Shown in pieces: positions 1 through 7,602 of a stretch of 15,058 bases of DNA. Under the pieces are notes generated by a model that was not told the DNA's origin, ran no database searches, and worked only from the letters and a program-made list of their open reading frames with translations. The position numbers were made by a program, and so were the translations under genes. Source of the DNA: W2P13-069 sp051876105 (GTDB taxonomy: Bacteria > Actinomycetota > Coriobacteriia > Coriobacteriales > QAMH01); NCBI GenBank assembly GCA_051876105.1, contig JBJEHN010000126.1, positions 1-15,058 on the forward strand, written 5' to 3'. Positions within the stretch are counted from its first letter, which is position 1, and each line of letters starts with the position of its first letter.

Positions 1-95
1 GGAGGGAATCGGTCACTGGAACTGTTTTCAGAGAAATCTCCTTATAGGTTGATTAGACAGCGGTTTTCGGGCTCCAAGGCACCGAGAGGATGTTC

Positions 96-1409
96 ATGAA
101 GCGCATTACCGAGGTCCGCAAGCACAACTACTCGACCTACGTTCTCACGGACGAGGCGGGGCGGGAGACCACCCACCGCGTACAGGTTCTCTACGTTGAC
201 GACGACATCTCGAAGCCTGTGGTCTACGCCTCCGACTGGTCGGTCAACACCGAGGCCTCCATGTTCCTGCGGGAGGCTTTCGAGGCAGACGTCACCAACA
301 CGAAGAAGCAGGCGCCCTCCGCCGTCAAGCTGCTCTACAACTTCCTGGAGCTGTTCGGTATCCGGATCGAGGACATGACCAAGATGCAGGCAAAGGCTTT
401 GGTCGAGTTCATGCGCGGCACCCTTCGCAGCAGCACCAGCTGCACCATCGAGCTGCAGACGACGAGGAGCGAGAAGACGGTCTCCGACTACCTCTCCGTC
501 ATCCGCAAGCTCGCCGAGTACCTCGAGCTCGGCGACAGCCACCCCCTGCTCAAGAAGAAGCCCCGCAGCGGAAGGGGCCGCAGCTCGCGGGGGCGCGCGA
601 TGTCCGACCCGCACGTGATAGCCGTCAAGACCGTCGAGGAGCTGATGGCGCCCATGCACGTGTCGACGCCCCAGTACAAGGAGCTGCTCGCCACCGAGCA
701 CGTGCGCAGCAACCTGCGCGATCGCGTGATGATCCGACTGATGAGAGAGGCGGGCTTGAGGGTCGGCGAGTGCCTTTCTATCTCCTTAGAGGACGCCTCC
801 AGCTACGTCGACGACGACGGCGTGATCCGCACCTGCATCGAGCTCAGAAACCGCCTCTCGGACGCGCCGGACCAGTGCGCCAAGACGGCGATGAAGGTGA
901 GGAGCGAGAGGGACTACCGCCTCCCCGAGTACAAGGTGGTGCTCGCGGGGTACGAGGTCGTCACGCTGGGGTTCGACCTCGCCGACGAGCTGTTCGAGTA
1001 CATGCAGGCCGCCCATGCCGGCAGGCAGACCGACCGCTACTGGGAGAGGCGCGAGGCGACGGCCAGGGCGGACAAGGTCACCGACAGACTCGCCGATGGG
1101 CAGGAGAACTACTACCTGTTCCTCAACTCGCTCGGGCGCCCGCTGACGCAAGCCCGATGGTCGCAGATACTGCGCGAGATCTACGAGGAGGCGGGCATCC
1201 CGGTCGACCACGGCAGGAAGAAGAAGAACCTGAGCCACCGCCTGCGCCACGGCTACGCCATGTACCTGAAGTACGAGAGGGGCTGCGACGAGTTCGCGGT
1301 GATGACGCTTCTGCGCCACCGCAGCATCGAGTCGCAGGAGGCCTACGACAACCCCACGCCGGAGGACATCCTCCGCCTGCAGCAGAGGATCATCGATGGA
1401 CGGGGATAA
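96..1409 (+). CDS. Tyrosine recombinase 1 (TnpA-like integrase)
   Basis: This 437-aa site-specific recombinase should cut and rejoin DNA through a covalent phosphotyrosine intermediate. The C-terminal catalytic domain shows the complete set: Arg222 in the 'GLRVGE' box, His381 and Arg384 in 'SHRLRHG', His408 in 'LLRHRS' and the nucleophile Tyr417 nine residues later. The N-terminal half (about residues 25-150) fits the core-binding SAM-like domain. It is somewhat longer than Tn554 TnpA (about 360 aa). The first ATG at 90 touches the GAGAGG ribosome-binding site (84-89), so the ATG at 96, six bases away, is the better start. The last 14 bases overlap recombinase 2. It is the only one of the three recombinases here with every catalytic residue, so it is probably the strand-cleaving subunit. 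The tyrosine-recombinase call is firm; the element family is inferred from the neighbours. Confidence 0.9.
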   Translation: MKRITEVRKHNYSTYVLTDEAGRETTHRVQVLYVDDDISKPVVYASDWSVNTEASMFLREAFEADVTNTKKQAPSAVKLLYNFLELFGIRIEDMTKMQAKALVEFMRGTLRSSTSCTIELQTTRSEKTVSDYLSVIRKLAEYLELGDSHPLLKKKPRSGRGRSSRGRAMSDPHVIAVKTVEELMAPMHVSTPQYKELLATEHVRSNLRDRVMIRLMREAGLRVGECLSISLEDASSYVDDDGVIRTCIELRNRLSDAPDQCAKTAMKVRSERDYRLPEYKVVLAGYEVVTLGFDLADELFEYMQAAHAGRQTDRYWERREATARADKVTDRLADGQENYYLFLNSLGRPLTQARWSQILREIYEEAGIPVDHGRKKKNLSHRLRHGYAMYLKYERGCDEFAVMTLLRHRSIESQEAYDNPTPEDILRLQQRIIDGRG

Positions 1410-3669
1410 GGCTCTTGGAGGCTGGGCCGGCCGCGAGGCTGCCTGGGCAGGCAAGGTAGAGCACAGGGTCGAGCTGATGGAGGACCCTGTCGTCCGCGCG
1501 GCGCTTGCAGGCACGCTCAAGGGGATACTGGCGTGTGACTCCGCGATCAGGAGGGTGAATCTTCTCATGAGGGTGTCCTCCATAGCCGACTCCCTCCCCG
1601 CGTCCATCGGGCCTGACGAGACCGCGGCGGCGCTCCGGAACCACGCCCAGCGCTACAAACCCGAGAAAGGCGAGCATCACACGCCGAGGGCGCTCGCGGT
1701 AAAAGCGGCGGTGCTGATCCTCGACGAGCTGAGCTCCCGTTGCCTCAGCACGAAAGACCCCTACATCACATGGATACGAGAGAACGACGCCGCGCTCGGT
1801 GAGCACGGCAGGCTGAGGCGGATCAACGTCAAGAGGCTCCTCCTCAGCCCGCTGGGACCGGCCTCCTGCAGGATGGTGAGGACCGCCGATCCCGCTGCCA
1901 GCATGATGGTCGTCTTCGACACCGACAGCAGGCCCATCCAGGACCTGATCATCTCGGCTGCTTGCTCAAGCACCAACTCCCAGCGCGCTGAGTGCGCATT
2001 GGGATACGTAGGGTCAACGTTCGCAGAGAGCCTGGGCGGGGACGTCCCCGCCACCTTGGAGGCGTTCGGCGAGGGGCACCTGGCCAAGCAGATGGCGTTC
2101 TACGACGGTCACCACGCCGGCCCCTGGCTGCTGCGCAGGATCTACACGCTAATCTCCAGGGCCCAGGGGCCGGCCGGCTTGCTGGCAAGGGGCGGCATCA
2201 CTGCCGAGTTCCTCGCCTGCCTGCAGTTCTTGCCCCACTACCGCAACGGATTCAGGGCGGTCAAGTACAGCCCGCTGGACCCTCCGCCCACCTGGGACAA
2301 GTGGTACGTCTTCCCCAACGGGACCGAGGATGACTTCGCAGCAGGAAAGCCCGACAAGGGCAGCGTAATCGACTTCACGGAGATCGACCCGTCCCTGCGG
2401 GACCTCGCCAAGAAATGGTACTGGGAGGACGATGCCTGCCTGCAGACCAAGTACGCCTGGATAGAGATCCTCGCCGGCTTCTCCAGCTGGCGACAGGGAG
2501 CTCCGGGAGTGGTCGGCTTCGACAGCCGCTACCTCATCCTGTCCGAAGAGCTCGGGCTATACCTGTCGTCGCTTCGGCCGAAGATGGCCAAGAAGACGTT
2601 CTCTGCAGTCAAGTGCTGCATGCAGTCGCTCGTCGAATTCCTCCTCGAGGAGGGAGATGGCCTGGTGGACCCGCAATGCGTGTATGCCATCAGGGAGGCA
2701 GGCGAGGGCAGCGGCGGCAAGGAGAGGGAGAAGCTGGTCATGCCGGCCGATCACTACAGGAAGATCGAGAAGGCCCTGGAGGAGCGCTCCGGCGACTCGC
2801 CGGAGGACCTCCTCGTCTACACCGCCTTCCTGCTCCTGGGGACCACGCCGCTGAGGATATCCTCCGTGCTCGACCTCAAGCGCTCCCAGATCGCAGAGAC
2901 CTCCCGGAAGGGCCTGCACGCCGTGAGGCAGCCGTCCAAGACGACCGGGAGGGACGCGCGGGGGGTCCAGCTCCCCCCGAAGACCAAGGGGGCCGTCGAC
3001 CGCGCGGTGCGCGAGACGCAGGGGCTCCGAGACGCCGCCCCGGAGGAGATGCGCGACTACGTGTTCCTCGTCCCCGGCCACATGGGGAGGGCCACCGTGC
3101 TGCCCAAGGGCTCCTTCGTCACGCGCTTCGGGCGCCTCTGCAGGGAGCTGGAGCTTCCCGCGTACAGCCCGGAATCGGTGAGGAGCGGCTACATGACGGC
3201 CGTCGACAAGGCTGCCGACGAGCTGGGGATGGGGCAGGCGGCGAAGAACGCGGGCTCCGACCACGTGGAGCCGCGGACCTCGCCGGAGCACTACATCCAG
3301 CACAGCGACCGGGAGTACTACGAGGCCATGCACGGCGTCGAGATCGGGACCGCCAAGATCAGGGGCAGGCTGTCCGCAGAGGCGCCGGAGTGCGCCAGCG
3401 AGAGCAGCGCGGTCGAGCACGGCGCCGGGTGGTGCGTGTGCGAGTCCTGCCTGAAGGCGATAGCGTCCTGCCTGATCTGCCCGAGCTTCTGCACGTGCCC
3501 GTCGCAGATCCCGGCCTTCAAGGCCAACATCGAGAGGGCCGACGCGCTGATGCCCGAGCTCGAGACGGACCACGACCGGGGGCACCTCGCGGCGTTCAAG
3601 TCGCTGAACGTCGCATACCTGTGCGCTTTGGAGGGCATGAAGAGGGAGATGGAGGGGAGCACGTCATGA
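1396..3669 (+). CDS. Tyrosine recombinase 2 (large, TnpB-like, Cys-rich tail)
   Basis: This 757-aa protein has a long N-terminal part (residues 1 to about 450) that I do not recognise. A tyrosine-recombinase catalytic domain follows: Arg487 in 'TPLRISSVLDL', Arg596 in 'ESVRSGY', His623 and Tyr633 in 'SDHVEPRTSPEHY'. The usual histidine three residues before the second arginine is Glu593, so one active-site residue is changed. A tail at 680-701 holds seven cysteines (680, 682, 685, 692, 695, 699, 701), probably a zinc-binding element, followed by a helical stretch. Large TnpB-type recombinases of Tn554 also have a C-terminal cysteine motif as I recall it. The start ATG lies seven bases after AGAGG (1384-1388), inside recombinase 1. 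The stop overlaps the next start as ATGA (3666-3669), implying translational coupling. Confidence 0.85.
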   Translation: MDGDKALGGWAGREAAWAGKVEHRVELMEDPVVRAALAGTLKGILACDSAIRRVNLLMRVSSIADSLPASIGPDETAAALRNHAQRYKPEKGEHHTPRALAVKAAVLILDELSSRCLSTKDPYITWIRENDAALGEHGRLRRINVKRLLLSPLGPASCRMVRTADPAASMMVVFDTDSRPIQDLIISAACSSTNSQRAECALGYVGSTFAESLGGDVPATLEAFGEGHLAKQMAFYDGHHAGPWLLRRIYTLISRAQGPAGLLARGGITAEFLACLQFLPHYRNGFRAVKYSPLDPPPTWDKWYVFPNGTEDDFAAGKPDKGSVIDFTEIDPSLRDLAKKWYWEDDACLQTKYAWIEILAGFSSWRQGAPGVVGFDSRYLILSEELGLYLSSLRPKMAKKTFSAVKCCMQSLVEFLLEEGDGLVDPQCVYAIREAGEGSGGKEREKLVMPADHYRKIEKALEERSGDSPEDLLVYTAFLLLGTTPLRISSVLDLKRSQIAETSRKGLHAVRQPSKTTGRDARGVQLPPKTKGAVDRAVRETQGLRDAAPEEMRDYVFLVPGHMGRATVLPKGSFVTRFGRLCRELELPAYSPESVRSGYMTAVDKAADELGMGQAAKNAGSDHVEPRTSPEHYIQHSDREYYEAMHGVEIGTAKIRGRLSAEAPECASESSAVEHGAGWCVCESCLKAIASCLICPSFCTCPSQIPAFKANIERADALMPELETDHDRGHLAAFKSLNVAYLCALEGMKREMEGSTS

Positions 3670-5579
3670 CGGAGGCCGTTGAGCTGTACGACGCTGCCTG
3701 CCGAGAGGGCACCGAGGGAAAACCCGCATCGCGGGAGAAGCGCCCCGCTTCGCGCGGGGAGAGGCTCCTCGCATGGCTGCGCCGGGAAGACGAGTTCAGG
3801 GCGGGTGCCACAACCATCAGGTTCAGCGACGACATCTGGGACCTCACCGGCCTGGTCTCGCAGGCAGACTCGAACACGCACCGCAGGCTCAACTTCTCGG
3901 GCATCGGCGCGTTCGCGGATCTGGCCAAGGCCTACTTCTTCACATGCCTCTGCTATTCGGACGACGAGGTGTCGACGATCTACTATACACATCTCACAAT
4001 CGCAAGGTTCCTGAGCAGCGTCGAGGAGGCGGGATACCTCGACATAGCCGCGGTCCCCTACGCCTTCTACGAAGAGCGCTACGCGGAGCCGGACGGTACC
4101 TCGTACCGCACGTTTTCAGGGCGCATCGCCAAGCTGCGCGCATTCCTCGAGTTCTACGAGGCATACTTCTCGCCCTTGCGAGACCGCAGGATCATGAAGC
4201 TGCTCGCAAAGCGCGACAACAGCCGCATCGCCGCCGAGGAGAGAGCCAACAAGACGGCCGAGATCGAGAAGACGTACCTGGAGGATCTGCTCTACACGTG
4301 CCACCAGGTCGCAAACGACGAGGGGCAGGGGCTCAACGACCGCATCGTCGCGTGCTGCCTGATGATGTACTCGCAGACCGGCTGCCACACAGGCGAGCTG
4401 GGGACCTTCAGGGCCGGGGCCGTCTCCAAGCTCGAGGGAGAGGGGCGCGGGGAGGACATCTGGCACGCCGAGTTCAGGCACCACGAGCGCAAGGTCGGCA
4501 GGGGCGAGTGGACGCCCACCACCTGCTACATGAGCGAGCTCGCCCTCGAGGCGTTCAGGATGCTAGAGGAGCTATGCGCTGAGGACCGCATAGCGGCGGG
4601 CACGGACGACCTCGTGGTGTTCGAAGGGGGCGAGCTCTTCAACACGACCCGATTCACCAGCCACTACCACAGGTTCGTCCTCAACCAGCTGTCGAGGGCC
4701 CCTTTCGTCAACCATCCCCACCGCGGCAACGGGATGAGGGCGATAACGGCCCTGAAGGCCCTCACCGCCGGCACCACCTGGCCAGGTCTAAGCAGCCGCG
4801 ACAGCATCGAGGCGATGCTCGGGGAGCGGGGCCTGCGCGAGGACGACCTGCTCGTCTTCCCGACGATCCTCATGTTCCGCAACACGGTCTGCACCGAGCT
4901 CTACAGGCAGAGGAAGAGCCTCGCCTGGATAGGCAGGCACCTCAACCACCTCTACGTGGAGATGGACGCCTACTACAACCGAGCCGACCGCGAGATAGAC
5001 AAGGCCTTCTCGAACGACGTCTACCGCTCCATCGTCGCCACCGGCGCCCGCGCCGTCGGGCCCAACGGCGACGCCTTCATGGAGAAGGTCGACATCTTCC
5101 TGGAGAAGAAGGGCTACCTGTCCAAGATCGAGCCCGACCCCGACGCGGTCGCGGAGAGGCTCGCCAAGAAGTACCCGCTCAAGAAGAAGCGCGGGGGGAT
5201 GTGCATCCGCTGCGCCGCCCTCTCCCCCTGCCCGACGGACGACGTTGCAGACGAGGTCATGTGCATCTTCGGCGTATGCCCCAACCACTGCTCTATGTTC
5301 TGGTTTGCCCCGGACACCTACGCCGAGCTGAGAAGCGCCGAGCACGTCGTGCGCACCAACCTGGAGCGCGGGTGCACGAGGGAGGCCCAGCACGAGCTCG
5401 CGAAGATGAGGAGGGTGCTCGAGGCCCGCTTCGAGCGCGAGCTCGCCGAGCTCGACCGCATGGTCGGCGAGCTCGGTGCCGAGGCGCTGCTCGCCGACCA
5501 TCCCGAGCTTGCGGATATAATCGCCCGCAGAGACGAGGTCCGGAAGGAGGCCGAGGCATGGAGGAGCTGGCAGATCTGA
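3666..5579 (+). CDS. Tyrosine recombinase 3 (degenerate active site, Cys-rich tail)
   Basis: This 637-aa protein is built like recombinase 2: an N-terminal helical region, a tyrosine-recombinase fold, a cysteine cluster and a helical tail. Box I reads 'TGCHTGEL' where 'TGLRxGEL' is expected, so the first catalytic arginine is His241. Box II has Arg405, but the residue three before it is Leu402 instead of His. The end of the domain is normal: His428 in 'HLNHLY' and Tyr436/Tyr437. Two of the catalytic residues are therefore missing, and it may be a structural or regulatory partner of recombinase 1. A cysteine-rich segment ('CIRCAALSPC', then 'CIFGVCPNHC') and a charged helical tail follow. The frame is open far upstream of 3666, but the ATGA overlap with recombinase 2 fixes the start. 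It ends 22 bases inside the next gene. Confidence 0.82.
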   Translation: MTEAVELYDAACREGTEGKPASREKRPASRGERLLAWLRREDEFRAGATTIRFSDDIWDLTGLVSQADSNTHRRLNFSGIGAFADLAKAYFFTCLCYSDDEVSTIYYTHLTIARFLSSVEEAGYLDIAAVPYAFYEERYAEPDGTSYRTFSGRIAKLRAFLEFYEAYFSPLRDRRIMKLLAKRDNSRIAAEERANKTAEIEKTYLEDLLYTCHQVANDEGQGLNDRIVACCLMMYSQTGCHTGELGTFRAGAVSKLEGEGRGEDIWHAEFRHHERKVGRGEWTPTTCYMSELALEAFRMLEELCAEDRIAAGTDDLVVFEGGELFNTTRFTSHYHRFVLNQLSRAPFVNHPHRGNGMRAITALKALTAGTTWPGLSSRDSIEAMLGERGLREDDLLVFPTILMFRNTVCTELYRQRKSLAWIGRHLNHLYVEMDAYYNRADREIDKAFSNDVYRSIVATGARAVGPNGDAFMEKVDIFLEKKGYLSKIEPDPDAVAERLAKKYPLKKKRGGMCIRCAALSPCPTDDVADEVMCIFGVCPNHCSMFWFAPDTYAELRSAEHVVRTNLERGCTREAQHELAKMRRVLEARFERELAELDRMVGELGAEALLADHPELADIIARRDEVRKEAEAWRSWQI

Positions 5580-6142
5580 GCGCCGCTGAGGAGACGGCGG
5601 AGCAAGACGGCGGAGCGCCAGGACAAGCCGACCTGAGGCCCGTCGTCGAGGAGCGCCTGCGCCGCATGGGGACAGACCCCGCCTTCGAGAAGGAGAAGAC
5701 GCTCAAGCAGCTCGAGAGAATCCAGAAGGCCGTCGACGAGGAGGCCGAGCGCATCGCCGACGCCAGGAGGACTGCCATGCACGGCATGCCGCTGGTGAGG
5801 GTGGTAGAGCTCACCGGCATCGCCCGCCAGACCTTCTACAACAAGCCCGTCCTCAAGGACTACGCTGCGCGCGCGATCGGGGACGCCGGCATAGAGGAGG
5901 GCCGCGACGAGGTCGCGCGCCTGAAGGAGACGGTTGCCGAACTGGAGGCTGCCAAAGCCGCGTTCGTGAAGCGAGACGGCGAGCTCGTCGAGGAGAGGAT
6001 CAAGCTGAGGGACGCCCGAATCGAGGTCGAGAGCCTCAAGGCCTCGCTGGCAGACGCCAACAGGGAGATAGCCGACCTCAGGGAGATGCTCGAGAAAGCG
6101 GGCGGGAGCACGCCGAAAGACAAGGTCGTGCCGATGCGGTGA
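5558..6142 (+). CDS. TnpC-like HTH and coiled-coil accessory protein
   Basis: This small charged protein of 194 aa is the last gene of the recombinase operon. Residues about 75-110 ('MPLVRVVELTGIARQTFYNK') look like a helix-turn-helix of the kind seen in TnpC-type proteins ('...VSRSWLYRHPEL...'). About residues 115-180 form a long Lys/Glu/Arg-rich coiled coil with regular Leu/Ala spacing. Tn554 TnpC is about 125 aa and affects the efficiency and orientation of transposition; I infer a similar role here, perhaps bridging recombinase subunits or binding the element ends. The ATG at 5558 has a ribosome-binding site (GGAAGGAGG, 5542-5550) inside recombinase 3 and a 22-base overlap, so the two genes are coupled. 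The family call rests on size, order and motif type, not on a search. Confidence 0.7.
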   Translation: MEELADLSAAEETAEQDGGAPGQADLRPVVEERLRRMGTDPAFEKEKTLKQLERIQKAVDEEAERIADARRTAMHGMPLVRVVELTGIARQTFYNKPVLKDYAARAIGDAGIEEGRDEVARLKETVAELEAAKAAFVKRDGELVEERIKLRDARIEVESLKASLADANREIADLREMLEKAGGSTPKDKVVPMR

Positions 6143-6228
6143 CGCGGAAGGGCAGCCCGCGAACTGGCGGAGGGGATGGGAACGAGCGCATGCGAGAAGC
6201 GTCCCAGCCGCATCGTCTCTGCCAAGCC

Positions 6229-6245
6229 GCCGCGCTGAGCGCGGC
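6229..6245. other. GC-rich hairpin between recombinase operon and amidase
   Basis: GCCGCGC-TGA-GCGCGGC is a 7-bp perfect stem with a 3-base loop in the 204-bp gap after the recombinase operon. No T-tract follows on either side, so it is not a classical terminator. It could still stop or stabilise the recombinase mRNA, or be a structured site within the mobile element. Confidence 0.4.
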
Positions 6246-6346
6246 CAGGCACGCGCCCGCCTGACACAAGGGGCGCCGCAACGACAACACCGACGAAAGG
6301 AGTAGCGAAATGCACGTCATCACCGGCATGTTCGCACGTACGAGAC

Positions 6347-7087
6347 ATGAAGACATACAACCAGGTAACTTCGAACGCAGGCCACTCTGCGAAATCACCC
6401 GGGGCATCAGGCTGCGGGTACAAGGAGCACGAGCAAGCTAGGCTGCTCAACAGGGCCTTCATAAAGGCCATGGAGAAGCGAGGGTGCGCGGTTACAGACA
6501 CCACCTCCGATGCGAGGAACAAGTCAGCCGTCCTCATCGAGCAGGTGGCCAAATGCAACGCGAAGAAGAACGGGCCAGAGAGGCTCGACATCAGCTGGCA
6601 CCTCAACTATGGCGGGGGAACGGGCACCGAGGTCTACCACTACGGAGAATCGACCCGGGAGGTCGCCGCAAGGGTGTCCTCCGCCATCTCCAAGACACTC
6701 GGGATCAGGGACAGGGGCAGCAAGCAGAACGCCAGCCTGTACTTCCTGAGCAAGACGGTCGCCCCGGCAATCCTCATCGAGGCGTGCTTCATCGACAGCG
6801 AGGCTGACATGCAGGCGCTCGAGGGCAAGCGCGAGCAGGTGGCCGAAGCTGTTGCCCTTGCAGTAACGGGCAAGGCGCTGCCTGGGCAATCAAGCGTGCC
6901 TAAGAGCGGTTACACTGGAAACTCCATAGTCGACGGGCTCAAGTCGATTGGCCTTGACGCCTCCTTCAGCAATCGCGCTCGGCTGGCTGCCACCTACGGA
7001 ATCGTGAGCTCAGCCAACCAGTACACGGGGACAGCGGCCCAGAACGAAGCTCTGCTCTCCGCTTTGAGAAAGGCGGGGATACTGTGA
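6347..7087 (+). CDS. N-acetylmuramoyl-L-alanine amidase, phage-endolysin type (Amidase_3)
   Basis: This 246-aa zinc amidase cuts the bond between N-acetylmuramic acid and L-alanine in peptidoglycan. Expected zinc ligands are visible: His13 in 'NAGHSA', Glu27 (or Glu29) in 'YKEHEQ', and His85 in 'DISWHLN'. The catalytic glutamate is Glu145 in 'AILIEACF'. The last 60 residues ('NSIVDGLKSIGLDASF' to 'YTGTAAQNEALLSALR') resemble a cell-wall-binding module found in endolysins of phages of Gram-positive bacteria. There is no signal peptide, which fits a holin-dependent lysin, but no holin is seen. Seven of 13 arginine codons are AGG, like the recombinase genes. The ATG at 6347 has no good ribosome-binding site; no in-frame ATG, GTG or TTG was found in the roughly 57 bases checked upstream. 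Its role as transposon cargo or prophage remnant is inferred. Confidence 0.85.
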   Translation: MKTYNQVTSNAGHSAKSPGASGCGYKEHEQARLLNRAFIKAMEKRGCAVTDTTSDARNKSAVLIEQVAKCNAKKNGPERLDISWHLNYGGGTGTEVYHYGESTREVAARVSSAISKTLGIRDRGSKQNASLYFLSKTVAPAILIEACFIDSEADMQALEGKREQVAEAVALAVTGKALPGQSSVPKSGYTGNSIVDGLKSIGLDASFSNRARLAATYGIVSSANQYTGTAAQNEALLSALRKAGIL

Positions 7088-7177
7088 GTTGTGTACATTT
7101 TATGGAACTTCGGATAGTCGCTGCAGGTCGAAAACACATAGTTGCTCCTTCAGGTCAGATAACGCTCAAATAGAGGT

Positions 7178-7219
7178 GGAGGCCGGCGCCGGACTAGGGG
7201 GGTTGGGACACCGGCCTCC
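7178..7219. terminator. Inverted repeat between convergent units, possible terminator
   Basis: GGAGGCCGG (7178-7186) and CCGGCCTCC (7211-7219) form a perfect 9-bp stem around a 24-base loop, with an inner palindrome CCGGCGCCGG at 7183-7192. It lies between the amidase (+) and the Fe-S subunit (-), which converge here. On the + strand a T-run (GTTTTT, 7229-7234) follows after nine bases, so it could end + transcripts. No T-run follows on the - strand. The large loop and late T-run make the call uncertain. Confidence 0.45.
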
Positions 7220-7259
7220 TGTAAGGAAGTTTTTGGTCTACTTCAGACCCGCGAGTGGC

Positions 7260-7601
7260 TTACTGCTCGGGGACGTAGATCCAAGAACGGGGGTTCTCCT
7301 TGGCCATCTCGGCCAGCTCGTCCACCGTGCCGAACTTCATGCAGGCTGCCTGGCAGTGATGCACGCAAGTGGGGAGCTTGCCTGCCTCCAGACGGTCGGC
7401 GCACATGTCGCACAGAGAGGTGAAGACAGGGAGGATGGTGTACTCGAACTTGCCGTTAGGCTGCTTGCGGGGGCCATCCTGGAACAGCATCACACCGGAG
7501 GTCTCGGCGTCCCAGCCGTGCTCGACCTTGCAGGCCATCTCGCAGGAGTGGCAGCCGGTGCACCACTGGTAATCGATAAAGAGTCCGCGCTTCTCAGCCA
7601 T
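7260..7601 (-). CDS. Small ferredoxin-like Fe-S subunit of the molybdenum enzyme
   Basis: This 113-aa electron-transfer protein is a short relative of DmsB-type subunits. Cys14, 17, 20 and 24 form a CxxCxxCxxxC motif. Cys64, 67, 79 and 83, plus an extra Cys87, form the second set. Together they should hold two [4Fe-4S] clusters with crossed ligands, where DmsB-type proteins (about 200 aa) hold four. It has no signal peptide or membrane segment. It begins one base after the stop of the Mo subunit, with AAGGGAGGT as ribosome-binding site inside that gene's end, so the two are translated together. It probably passes electrons to or from the Mo subunit in the cytoplasm. The external electron partner is not in the window. 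The family is clear; the pairing with the Mo subunit is inferred from the operon. Confidence 0.88.
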   Translation of the reverse strand: MAEKRGLFIDYQWCTGCHSCEMACKVEHGWDAETSGVMLFQDGPRKQPNGKFEYTILPVFTSLCDMCADRLEAGKLPTCVHHCQAACMKFGTVDELAEMAKENPRSWIYVPEQ

Positions 7602-7602
7602 C

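Larger units (their letters stand above)
96..6142 (+). mobile_element. Recombinase module of a Tn554-like / recombinase-in-trio element
   Basis: Four genes on one strand overlap by 14, 4 and 22 bases, so they are almost certainly co-translated. Three encode tyrosine recombinases and the last an HTH plus coiled-coil protein. Tn554 carries two tyrosine recombinases (TnpA, TnpB) and a small TnpC; RIT elements carry three recombinases in a row. This module resembles both but has a third recombinase and a TnpC-like protein together. Arginine is often coded by AGG here, unlike in rpoN and the trigger-factor-like gene further right, which supports transfer. The true ends are not seen. The left end should lie before 96 or outside the window, and the right end may include the amidase gene up to about 7087-7260. 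Tn554 has no terminal inverted repeats, so their absence is not evidence against this reading. Confidence 0.7.

Noticed and set aside
2415..3665. Upstream extension of recombinase 3 in the same frame to an ATG at 2415
   Set aside because: The extension lies fully inside recombinase 2 in another frame, is Arg/Gly/Ala-rich like a shadow frame, and the ATGA junction at 3666 explains the start.
17..7109. Direct repeat TGGAACT at 17-23 and 7103-7109 flanking the foreign block, as possible recombination core
   Set aside because: Only seven bases with no extension on either side; repeats of that length are common by chance in 15 kb.
70..7136. GTTTTCG near 72-78 and its reverse complement near 7129-7135 as possible terminal inverted repeats
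   Set aside because: Seven bases only, and flanking bases do not match. Tn554-type elements need not have inverted repeats.
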